DNA of 19,143 nucleotides, taken from contig DOIX01000279.1 in NCBI GenBank assembly GCA_003511885.1, positions 1 to 19,143 of the forward strand. Direction: 5' to 3'. Under the pieces are notes generated by a model, which was not told the origin of the DNA, searched no databases, and saw only the letters and a list, made by a program, of their open reading frames with translations. Shown in pieces: positions 7,411-13,773 of the stretch (positions within the stretch are counted from its first letter, which is position 1; every line of letters starts with the position of its first letter). A program made the position numbers and the translations under genes. The stretch comes from Cyanobacteria bacterium UBA11153. GTDB lineage: Bacteria; Cyanobacteriota; Cyanobacteriia; Cyanobacteriales; Coleofasciculaceae.

Positions 7411-9079
7411 GAGCAATCTCCAGGGCATCAGGATTAGCGACTAAGGGTTCGTTTTTCCCATAGCCGTAAGGTTGGGCAATAATTACAGGTAATTCTTCAA
7501 AGTTTTCTGCTGATGGAGGTGAAGAGACTAGCCATTCTAAGCCAATTGCCCGCCAAGGATTCTGTGGTGCTTTTTTACCTTGAATCCAGGAACCGAGCAT
7601 ATTTAAAATAAAGGGTAGAGTGGATACTCCTAACAGAAATGCACCAATACTAGCAACCACATTCCAAAAAGCAAATTCTGGATCGTAAGAAGCAACTCGA
7701 CGGGGCATTCCTTGCAATCCGAGAGGGTGCATGGGGAAAAAGTTTAAATTAGTCCCGATAAAAGTGAGGACAAAGTGCAATTTTCCTAACCCTTCAGAAT
7801 ACATTCGTCCCGTCATTTTCGGGAACCAATGATAGAGGGCAGCATACATACCCATGACAACGGCACCGTAAATAACATAGTGAAAATGACCGACCACAAA
7901 ATAGGTATTATTCACATAAATATCAATTGGGGTTGATGCTAACATAATCCCAGTAATCCCGGCAAAAACAAACATGATTAATCCACCCAAACCAAAGAGC
8001 ATGGGAGTATCCAATCGCAATTTTCCACCCCAAATTGTGGCTACCCAAGCGAATACTTTAATTCCCGTCGGGAGGGCGATTAACATGGTGGTAAACATAA
8101 ATGCCATCCGCATCCATCCCGGCGTGCCACTAGCAAACATGTGATGTACCCAAACAATACCACTCAATCCTGTAATAATTAAGGAGGAAATCGCGACGAA
8201 TGGATAACCAAAAAGTGGCTTCCGGGCATATACGGGAAATATCTCAGAAAAAACCCCAAAAATGGGCAAAATAATTACATATACGGCAGGGTGAGAATAA
8301 AACCAAAAAAAGTGCTGAAATAAAACAGGATCTCCCCCTTTAGCTGGATTAAAAAAACTCGTCCCCACTGTAATATCGAGGAGGAGCATAACTGCACCCG
8401 CTGTCAGGGCTGGTAATCCAAATAGTTGAATAATTTGGGCACTCAATACTGTCCAGACAAAGACAGGCATCCGAAACCATGTCATTCCTGGTGCCCGCAT
8501 CTTGAAAATGGTGGTGACAAAATTCACGGCCCCCATAATCGAAGATATCCCAGAAATCGCTACTGCCAAAAGCCATAAGACTTGCCCATTAATTAAATTA
8601 CCTGTAGGATTTTGGATACTTACTGGAGGATATGCCCACCAACCAGATTGAGATGGTCCTCCTGGTAGGAGAAAGCTTGCCATTAAAATAATGCCAAATA
8701 CTGGTACCATCCAGAAAGCAGCAGCATTTAATCTGGGAAATGCCATATCCCTAGCACCAATCATGAGAGGCACGAGATAGTTTGACAAGCCTACCAATGA
8801 GGGAAATGTCCATAGAAACAACATGACGGTACCGTGCATGGTGAACATGGCATTATAGACAGTACGATCGATTAAATCGGCTTCTGGGGTAATTAATTCT
8901 CCCCGGATAATCATGGCAAAAATGCCACCTACCAAAAAGAAGAAAAAAGAAGTAACTAAATATTGAATGCCAATGACTTTATGATCCGTGCTGAAGCTAA
9001 AGAATCGCTTCCAGTCATCAGGCTTACCAGATTGTGGTTGTTCAATATTTGCGATCGTGTCAAGAGAGATATTAGTCAT
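7397..9079 (-). CDS. ctaD: Heme-copper oxidase subunit I, ARTO type (A2 signature)
   Basis: This 560-residue, twelve-helix catalytic subunit reduces oxygen to water at a heme a3/CuB site and pumps protons. All metal ligands are present: His82 and His400 (low-spin heme), His263, His312 and His313 (CuB), His398 (heme a3), and the cross-linking Tyr267. The K-channel lysine is Lys341 in LPTGIK. Residues 261-266 read YSHPAV, the signature of A2-type oxidases; the A1-type glutamate (GHPEV) is replaced by Ala265. I use the ATG at 9079. A TTG three codons earlier would lie inside the adjacent MITE. The MITE ends one base before this ATG and no Shine-Dalgarno sequence remains. It follows subunit II and overlaps subunit III. 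Confidence 0.95.
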   Translation of the reverse strand: MTNISLDTIANIEQPQSGKPDDWKRFFSFSTDHKVIGIQYLVTSFFFFLVGGIFAMIIRGELITPEADLIDRTVYNAMFTMHGTVMLFLWTFPSLVGLSNYLVPLMIGARDMAFPRLNAAAFWMVPVFGIILMASFLLPGGPSQSGWWAYPPVSIQNPTGNLINGQVLWLLAVAISGISSIMGAVNFVTTIFKMRAPGMTWFRMPVFVWTVLSAQIIQLFGLPALTAGAVMLLLDITVGTSFFNPAKGGDPVLFQHFFWFYSHPAVYVIILPIFGVFSEIFPVYARKPLFGYPFVAISSLIITGLSGIVWVHHMFASGTPGWMRMAFMFTTMLIALPTGIKVFAWVATIWGGKLRLDTPMLFGLGGLIMFVFAGITGIMLASTPIDIYVNNTYFVVGHFHYVIYGAVVMGMYAALYHWFPKMTGRMYSEGLGKLHFVLTFIGTNLNFFPMHPLGLQGMPRRVASYDPEFAFWNVVASIGAFLLGVSTLPFILNMLGSWIQGKKAPQNPWRAIGLEWLVSSPPSAENFEELPVIIAQPYGYGKNEPLVANPDALEIAHEPH

Positions 9080-9080
9080 A

Positions 9081-9178
9081 TATAGCAAGGGACTAAGGGC
9101 TAGGGGCTAGGGAAGAATGTTGTAAAATCAAGGGTTTGAGGAATTGAGAATGTCTTAACGGCCCTGGCGGTTGCTATA
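9081..9178 (+). mobile_element. MITE-like element, copy B, between oxidase subunits II and I
   Basis: This 98-base element has terminal inverted repeats TATAGCAA (9081-9088) and TTGCTATA (9171-9178). It includes CTAGGGG units near 9091-9110 and ends with the near-palindrome CGGCCCTGGCGG. It fills most of the 127-base gap between ctaC and ctaD and stops one base from the ctaD start codon. It shares sequence end to end with copies A and C. Confidence 0.85.
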
Positions 9179-9206
9179 ACACAAGTTAAAACGGAAATTA
9201 TGGCTG

Positions 9207-10139
9207 TTAATTGGTTGTAGATGCCAGTGACTTAACGATTGGTTGAGAAGTGGAGTAATTAACTAGAGGCGGCGGCGCGGGGACGATGGTTTGCCATCCG
9301 GCGCGGCGTTGAGATTGAGTGTATTCAGCAAATGCTTGGTTATAAGCTGGTGTGGGGGAATGTGTAGCGGTTTCAGCTAGCCATTCCTGATAGGATACGG
9401 GCGATTCCACGACTACATCTCCCTCCATAGCTGCAAAGTAAGTACCACTATATTGGGAATCCCGTAAACGATATTTTCCTTCCCGAATGGGTGTAAATTC
9501 AAACTCAATCCTTTTCCCTGGAATAATATCTTGCTTGAGGCGAAAGGCGGGGATATAAAATCCATGAATTACATCTTCCGAAGTGAGGATTAATTTTACC
9601 CGCTGATGATTGGGTAAATGAAGTTCTGTACTGGTAATATTTTGGTCAGGATAGTGAAATTCCCATGCCCATTGACGAGAAATAACCTCAATTTCTGGCA
9701 TTGGTGAAGTGTCTGCCCCAGGATTCTCCATGGGCGCAGCCTCAGCACTTGCCATGCCAAGATGAATATGTTCCATCGGACCAAGAATTGACATGCGATC
9801 GTAAACTTGGTAACTATAACCTGCAATCCAAATTACTAATACCAAAGGGATCGCAGTCCAAACAATTTCTAAGGTAACATTACCCTCAATCGGCGGACCA
9901 TCACTCTCATCGTATTTACCAGCACGCTGGAATAAAACCGAGTACGTTAAAGTCCCCACAACACCGAAAAAGATAAAAGTGCCTACCGCCACCAAAAAGC
10001 TAAATAAATCATCAATTAACTGAGATTCAGCAGATGCCTGTGGTGGTAGCCAAGTGTAGGATTCATGCCCCATCCAGAGACTAATGGCAGTCAGCGCGAT
10101 CGCAAATACTGCTAAAACTAAAATTGTGCGAATTTTCAT
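9207..10139 (-). CDS. ctaC: Heme-copper oxidase subunit II lacking the CuA site (ARTO)
   Basis: This 310-residue subunit II has an N-terminal hydrophobic segment (about 4-22), a transmembrane hairpin (about 44-70 and 92-112) and a periplasmic cupredoxin domain from about 150 (QWAWEFHYP; DVIHGFYIPAFRLKQD). In standard subunit II six residues bind the binuclear CuA centre that accepts electrons from cytochrome c. By spacing from His192, the other ligands here are Asp227 (for Cys), Gln229 (for Glu), Ser231 (for Cys) and Phe235 (for His); only His192 and Met238 remain. This loss is the known hallmark of the cyanobacterial alternative terminal oxidase (ARTO/Cox2), thought to take electrons from quinol. 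A Met/His-rich linker lies at 116-148. It starts eight bases after the upstream DUF2231 gene. Confidence 0.93.
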   Translation of the reverse strand: MKIRTILVLAVFAIALTAISLWMGHESYTWLPPQASAESQLIDDLFSFLVAVGTFIFFGVVGTLTYSVLFQRAGKYDESDGPPIEGNVTLEIVWTAIPLVLVIWIAGYSYQVYDRMSILGPMEHIHLGMASAEAAPMENPGADTSPMPEIEVISRQWAWEFHYPDQNITSTELHLPNHQRVKLILTSEDVIHGFYIPAFRLKQDIIPGKRIEFEFTPIREGKYRLRDSQYSGTYFAAMEGDVVVESPVSYQEWLAETATHSPTPAYNQAFAEYTQSQRRAGWQTIVPAPPPLVNYSTSQPIVKSLASTTN

Positions 10140-10145
10140 GTCCCA

Positions 10146-10751
10146 TTATTTCCATAGCAAATTTGGATTTTCCCCTAGTCGTAATAAGCGATCTGCGGTA
10201 ATATGGACACCAAATTCCGCCGCTAGTTGTGCCCCCAATGTGCCGTGGACAAACATAATGGCAAAAATTCCCAATCCCACTAATAAATAACCCCAATCCA
10301 CCTGTCTCGCCATCTCCTTGCGCCAGAGGAAACGTTGAAATCCTCGCCATACTGCCATCCCGACAATTAGCGCTAAGAGGAAAACACCTCCGACTCCATG
10401 CCACAACATAGTTTCCATGGCATCAAATCCCCAGGCACTTCGCACTTCTCCTGATGGCTCTGCTAACATGATTTCGTAGAAACCTGCGGCAACTGTAAAG
10501 AATGTAATTATTGCTGCTGCCAAGATGTTATACCAACCCACATCAAAGAAATTCGAGCGCGTGGCGGGAATTGCCAAAAATTTAAAAATTGGTTTTTCCA
10601 AAGGAAAGAAAGCCCCCACAAAATCAAAGGCAATCGCCACAATAAATAAACCCAGAGTGAGATGAACTAAATTGGGATGAATGGGAATTTGGTACGGCAA
10701 ACCATTAGCACCTAATTGAGTCCCCAATTGATGAATTAGCTCTGAATTCAT
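10146..10751 (-). CDS. DUF2231 membrane protein, second copy
   Basis: This 201-residue protein has four main hydrophobic segments and belongs to the DUF2231 family, whose function is not established. Conserved histidines are His25 and His30 (HPNLVH), His118 (LWHGVGG), His169 (FVHGTLGA) and His183 (FGVHI). It aligns with its upstream neighbour: HP..VH, the W.N....I helix, LAEP, the central His and the G..L....G.H end. The pair is probably a tandem duplication. Its start overlaps the neighbour's stop (ATGA) and it ends eight bases before ctaC, so it is tightly linked to the oxidase. Paired histidines in helices could hold heme b, but that is inference; an assembly factor or quinol-side subunit is also possible. 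Confidence 0.8.
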   Translation of the reverse strand: MNSELIHQLGTQLGANGLPYQIPIHPNLVHLTLGLFIVAIAFDFVGAFFPLEKPIFKFLAIPATRSNFFDVGWYNILAAAIITFFTVAAGFYEIMLAEPSGEVRSAWGFDAMETMLWHGVGGVFLLALIVGMAVWRGFQRFLWRKEMARQVDWGYLLVGLGIFAIMFVHGTLGAQLAAEFGVHITADRLLRLGENPNLLWK

Positions 10752-11251
10752 GGCAAAAAGCCCTCCTTCACTGCTTCAACTACGGGAACACTATGCAAGC
10801 CATAAACCCACACCAACAAATCTCCCAAATATACCTGGAAAAATACCAACCCAGTTAACAACAATCCCATACCCAGAAAAGGGATAGGTAACTCTTTGGG
10901 ATTGCGGGAACGAATCACATAGCGCCACCCAGTAACGGCGGCAATAATACCAGACATAGACCAGCCAATCGCCGTATGTAGGTTCAATGTTTGCTGGACT
11001 GATATATTATATGGTTCCGCTAATCCCGCTTCAATCTGTCCAAAGATAATCGCAATAAAGATGGAAATAGTAGCGAAGAAAAAATTCCACCAACTCACTT
11101 CATAGAATCGAGGATTGCGAGTAAAATAGCCAATCCCATCACATAAAACCGCGAATAACACCATCGCAATTACAAAATGCACTACGATGGGATGTATGGT
11201 ATCGGGATAAGGCAAATTATGGTCATTTAAAGGTGGAAGATAATCCAGCAT
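10748..11251 (-). CDS. DUF2231 membrane protein, first copy (operon head)
   Basis: This 167-residue, four-helix membrane protein of family DUF2231 is the first gene of the oxidase operon. Key residues are His20 and His25 (HPIVVH), His92 (LHTAIGW) and His153 (YGLHSVP), with EAGLAEP between helices two and three. These match His25, His30, His118 and His183 of the downstream paralogue. The two frames overlap by four bases (ATGA at 10748-10751), which indicates translational coupling. No clear Shine-Dalgarno sequence precedes the ATG at 11251. The predicted leader runs about 390 bases to the promoter near 11646-11674 and contains MITE copy C. Confidence 0.8.
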   Translation of the reverse strand: MLDYLPPLNDHNLPYPDTIHPIVVHFVIAMVLFAVLCDGIGYFTRNPRFYEVSWWNFFFATISIFIAIIFGQIEAGLAEPYNISVQQTLNLHTAIGWSMSGIIAAVTGWRYVIRSRNPKELPIPFLGMGLLLTGLVFFQVYLGDLLVWVYGLHSVPVVEAVKEGFLP

Positions 11252-11378
11252 GGTATTCCGCTATACAGATATTTTGAGTTTGAATCAATCTCCGAGCGTT
11301 GGTTAACTTAACTCCAGATTCCGCAAAGAATCAAGTCATCAGTTCATACCAATGATAACCATTGACAAGATGGATAGG

Positions 11379-11484
11379 TATGGCGAGGGACTAGAGGATA
11401 TTGGTTCTTGGATCGGGAAGAAAGTCGTCAAATCAATGGTTTGCTGGAATTGAGAACGTCTTAACCGCCCTGGCGGTTTCTATA
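11379..11484 (+). mobile_element. MITE-like element, copy C, in the oxidase operon leader
   Basis: This 106-base element has degenerate ends TATGGCGA (11379-11386) and TTTCTATA (11477-11484). It shares GGGAAGAAAG, AAATCAA.GGTTTG, GAATTGAGAA and GTCTTAACCGCCCTGGCGG with copies A and B. It lies between the predicted promoter and the first gene of the oxidase operon, so it would be transcribed as part of the leader. Confidence 0.75.
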
Positions 11485-11645
11485 ACTCAAATTAACGAGA
11501 TAGCCGCCTAAAATAACTCGAACTCTTACAGTATATTCACTAAATCCCTATCTATGACAGGTCGATCAGAAAGTTTTAAGATTTGTGTATTCAACATAAT
11601 TTTTTGTAAAAATAGCAACAAATTATCAGATAAACAATCTTGTTA

Positions 11646-11674
11646 CTATATAAACTAAAATGGCAGTTGTCAAA
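11646..11674 (-). promoter_or_regulatory. Sigma70-type promoter of the oxidase operon
   Basis: On the minus strand a perfect -35 box TTGACA (11669-11674) is followed by exactly 17 bases and a -10 box TATAGT (11646-11651). Transcription would start near 11639 and run towards the DUF2231 genes. The -35 box is the inner part of the repeated 24-base motif at 11669-11692. It is the best promoter match I found in this gap. Confidence 0.65.
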
Positions 11675-11692
11675 AGACAACTTGTCAAACTT
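11669..11692. promoter_or_regulatory. Shared 24-base motif, copy 1 (candidate operator)
   Basis: On the plus strand it reads TGTCAAAAGACA, then A, two variable bases (CT), and TGTCAAACT after the shift. It matches 16206-16229 at 22 of 24 positions. It contains the palindrome TGTC-AAAA-GACA and a third TGTCA half-site, and overlaps the -35 box of the oxidase promoter. Confidence 0.6.
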
Positions 11693-11984
11693 AACAAGGG
11701 CTGCACCACCTGCCCCAGAGAAAAATATGTGGGAGATAGCATTCTTAAAAAAATTATTACAACCTAAGCGAACAAGATCCACACACTACAATAATTTATT
11801 TACATTTCATTAGCAAACACCAGATAAACAAAAAAAAACTTTGCGCTCTTTGCGTTAAAAAAGCCGATTCCTCCCCACAAAAAAACTCCAAACAAACCAC
11901 CTTTACCTAAAACAGAAAATCTCCATCAAATAACCTGCAATTTTACTCCACAGCAGCCCACCAGACATTCCCCAACCGAAAATT

Positions 11985-12002
11985 TTCATGTAGATACATG
12001 AA
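11985..12002. promoter_or_regulatory. 18-base perfect palindrome upstream of hupE riboswitch
   Basis: TTCATGTA (11985-11992), two bases GA, then TACATGAA (11995-12002). It lies about 45 bases before the riboswitch, where the -35 region of the hupE promoter should be, and could be a binding site for a dimeric regulator. The factor is unknown. Confidence 0.4.
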
Positions 12003-12047
12003 GAGAGTTCAAGAATGGCATTAATAGTGATAGAGTGATTGGACTAT

Positions 12048-12198
12048 CTCGGTTCTGGTGGGAATCAGCCATCAGACGCAAGGGGGAAAGTACGGTGCAA
12101 ATCCGCCGCTGTCCCGCAACTGTAAAGGAAACAATGATACCCTAGCCAGGATACCCGCCGAGTCGTTAATCGGATACTGTCAATCTGCGAGGTACAGA
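12048..12198 (+). promoter_or_regulatory. Cobalamin riboswitch controlling hupE
   Basis: The closing stem pairs CTCGG (12048-12052) with CCGAG (12158-12162). Conserved core blocks are GGTGCAAATCCG (12094-12105), TCCCGCAACTGTAAAGG (12112-12128) and the B12 box AGCCAGGATACCCGCC (12144-12159). This is an adenosylcobalamin-class aptamer, expected to lower expression when B12 is plentiful. The 3' strand of the closing stem can also pair as CCGA (12158-12161) with TCGG (12170-12173), a possible switch helix. The ribosome site GAGG (12189-12192) lies in the loop of a small TCTG/CAGA hairpin (12184-12198), so control is probably at translation initiation; no terminator is visible. Confidence 0.93.
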
Positions 12199-12200
12199 TA

Positions 12201-12881
12201 ATGGCTCAAAATTGGTTACGCCAAGCAAAGAAAAGTAACATATATCTACGTCCAAAAGGCGTTAGTCTTGCTATCGCAAGTTTCATCTGTCTCGGATTGT
12301 TAATGGCAGCTAACCCTGCCATGGCGCATCACGCGATGGGAGGGAGAATTCCCGCTAACTTTTTTGAAGGATTTATATCTGGGTTAGCACATCCAGTCAT
12401 CGGTTTGGATCATTTGGCTGTAGTTTTGGCAATGGGATTCCTCTGTGTGGGAAAAGTGCAAGGTTTTTTGATGCCAGGAGGTTTCTTGTTAGCAGCGATG
12501 GGGGGCACGGGAATTCATCTACTGAGGATGGATTTACCGGGATCTGAAATAATTATCGCAATTTCTGCGATCGCATTAGGAGCTATTCTATCACTAGAAA
12601 AATCTTTAAGCTTCATTCTCCTTTTCTCTTTAGTCACAATTGCGGGTTTATTTCATGGCTATGCTTATGGGGAAGCAATTGTGGGTGCCCAAATGACTCC
12701 TTTAGTTGGTTATCTATTAGGATTTACTCTGATTCAATATGGGGTGGCGATGTTAGCATTTTGGATTGGTAGTAAAGGGATGAAAAAATCTTTGGCTCAA
12801 ACTAAATCGCTAATGCGCTACTGCGGTTACGCTGTTTGCGCGATTGGTTTTGTATTTTTGACAGTTTCTCTGGGGAGTTAG
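12201..12881 (+). CDS. hupE: HupE/UreJ family protein, probable B12-regulated cobalt transporter
   Basis: This 226-residue membrane protein has an N-terminal signal-like segment (about 22-42, ending AMAHHAMGG) and about six further helices. The family signature HPVIGLDHLAVVLAMG follows, with its metal-binding type His and Asp residues, and later LFHGYAYGEAIVG. HupE proteins are linked to nickel or cobalt uptake. In cyanobacteria, copies under a cobalamin riboswitch are predicted cobalt importers for B12 synthesis, and this gene begins directly after such a riboswitch, which supports cobalt. GAGG lies eight bases before the ATG. It stands alone, with no gene close downstream on the strand. Confidence 0.88.
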   Translation: MAQNWLRQAKKSNIYLRPKGVSLAIASFICLGLLMAANPAMAHHAMGGRIPANFFEGFISGLAHPVIGLDHLAVVLAMGFLCVGKVQGFLMPGGFLLAAMGGTGIHLLRMDLPGSEIIIAISAIALGAILSLEKSLSFILLFSLVTIAGLFHGYAYGEAIVGAQMTPLVGYLLGFTLIQYGVAMLAFWIGSKGMKKSLAQTKSLMRYCGYAVCAIGFVFLTVSLGS

Positions 12882-12987
12882 TCGATGTAGTATCGAGTAA
12901 GTGCTATCCACCAAACACTCCACAATCAGTTGAAACAGTGTAGAGATAGCCAGCCTAAGTAAAAAACTACGTTTTCAGGGTGAAGAC

Positions 12988-13020
12988 AGAGCTACAGGTG
13001 CTTTCGATGCCTGTAGCTCT
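12988..13020 (+). terminator. Strong hairpin after hupE (terminator-like, no T-run)
   Basis: AGAGCTACAGG (12988-12998) pairs perfectly with CCTGTAGCTCT (13010-13020) around an 11-base loop. It is placed about 105 bases after the hupE stop. There is no following T-run (ATTCGGGG), so it may be an mRNA-stabilising stem rather than an intrinsic terminator. Confidence 0.5.
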
Positions 13021-13111
13021 ATTCGGGGAAGGGATGATTGCAATCGCAGACCGATCTGCGCTAGACTGTAATTTGCGATCGATTATCGATTCTCTCAACT
13101 TCAGTAATAAT

Positions 13112-13492
13112 GTAAGCAACCCCGGTCTGAAGACACGGGGCTTTAGCTAAGAAATTAGTTGAAGCCGTGCTTACCAGCCTAAGTCTTAACTGACTACGTT
13201 ATCGGCAAGCGTTCAAATTCCTACCAGTGGATGCGTAGCTAGTCCACTGCTCTAGAACCGAAAAGTTAAACAGTTTTAAGGTCACTGAAACAGTGCTTTT
13301 TGGACAGTTACCGACCGATAACATTGGCGTTCGCGTAGCGTGCCGTAGGCATCAGCTAACTTTACCCAGAAATGGGCAGGAGACAACCATATCTCCACGG
13401 AGGGGCAACCATACCCCTCCAATCCCAAAAAAACGGTAGGCGAATAAATTCGCTGCCGCGCTTTCCTCTCCGGTCTAAAGACACGGAGTTTC
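13112..13492 (+). ncRNA. Structured RNA / non-autonomous IS200/IS605-like element (HEARO/omega-RNA-like)
   Basis: This is a compact series of nested stems. GTAAGCA/TGCTTAC (13112-13118, 13168-13174) encloses hairpin H1 (CCCCG..CGGGG, 13120-13140) and a CTAA-GAAA-TTAG hairpin. GTTATCGG/CCGATAAC (13198-13205, 13315-13322) encloses CAGTGGA/TCCACTG and CACTG/CAGTG. Then come CCCA-GAAA-TGGG (13365-13376), two hairpins with the same loop CAACCATA (13379-13396, 13399-13420), GCGAA/TTCGC (13440-13453) and H2 (CTCCG..CGGAG, 13468-13488). H1 and H2 are related, in the same orientation, and differ by a compensated base pair (C-G to T-A). Same-orientation end hairpins suit an IS200/IS605-type element. 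The position before a start codon resembles HEARO (IscB/IsrB omega-RNA), but no nuclease gene is present. The family assignment is inference. Confidence 0.5.
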
Positions 13493-13511
13493 CAGCGACG
13501 GAGGTATTCTG

Positions 13512-13772
13512 ATGAAAGAACAAGATTTAATAACTATTTCAATAGAATCAGATGTAAAAGCGATAGTTGAAGATATTTTTTCTCAATTGGGTATGACTAA
13601 GAGTCAAGCTATCGAATTATTTTATCAGCAAGTTGCACTAACTAAAAACATACCGTTTAAAACAATAAATCTTAATGAAGAGACCATTGGTGCGATTGAA
13701 GAACTGAATGACAAAGAAAATTTAAACAGTTATAATACTTTTGCCGAACTTCGTCAAGAATTGGGAGTGTAA
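13512..13772 (+). CDS. RelB/DinJ family antitoxin
   Basis: This 86-residue protein has the RelB/DinJ pattern: an N-terminal ribbon-helix-helix (ITISIESDVKAIVEDIFSQLGMTKSQAIELFYQQVALTKNIPF) for dimerisation and operator binding, and a C-terminal toxin-wrapping tail (YNTFAELRQELGV). The antitoxin neutralises the adjacent ribonuclease and normally represses its own promoter. GGAGGT (13500-13505) lies six bases before the ATG. The structured RNA element ends only about 20 bases upstream, so the promoter must lie within or before it. The toxin gene begins one base after its stop codon. Confidence 0.88.
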   Translation: MKEQDLITISIESDVKAIVEDIFSQLGMTKSQAIELFYQQVALTKNIPFKTINLNEETIGAIEELNDKENLNSYNTFAELRQELGV

Positions 13773-13773
13773 C

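Larger units (their letters stand above)
11252..12047. other. Long divergent intergenic region between oxidase operon and hupE riboswitch
   Basis: This region holds MITE copy C (11379-11484), the shared 24-base motif and sigma70-like promoter of the oxidase operon (11646-11692), an A/T-rich stretch with TTTGCGCTCTTTGCGTT (about 11840-11858), and an 18-base perfect palindrome (11985-12002) just upstream of the riboswitch. The only open frame (11591-11782, minus) has no recognisable motifs and overlaps the promoter motif, so I do not call a gene here. Confidence 0.65.
12882..13511. other. 630-base non-coding region between hupE and the toxin-antitoxin genes
   Basis: No open frame with any recognisable protein is present. 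The region contains at least ten hairpins: one after hupE (12988-13020), CGCAGA/TCTGCG (13045-13060), and the structured element from 13112 to 13492. The 11-base word CCAGCCTAAGT occurs twice (12950-12960 and 13174-13184), each time followed by ACTACGTT, which hints at an internal duplication. Confidence 0.7.

Noticed and set aside
9080..9088. TTG start for subunit I inside the MITE
   Set aside because: The ATG three codons later matches the usual start; the TTG is part of the terminal repeat.
9207..10139. Subunit II as a broken pseudogene because CuA cysteines are missing
   Set aside because: The frame is intact, the fold is conserved, and loss of CuA is the known feature of ARTO-type oxidases.
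11591..11782. 63-residue minus-strand open frame upstream of the oxidase operon
   Set aside because: No family resemblance and no ribosome site; it lies over the predicted promoter and the shared 24-base motif.
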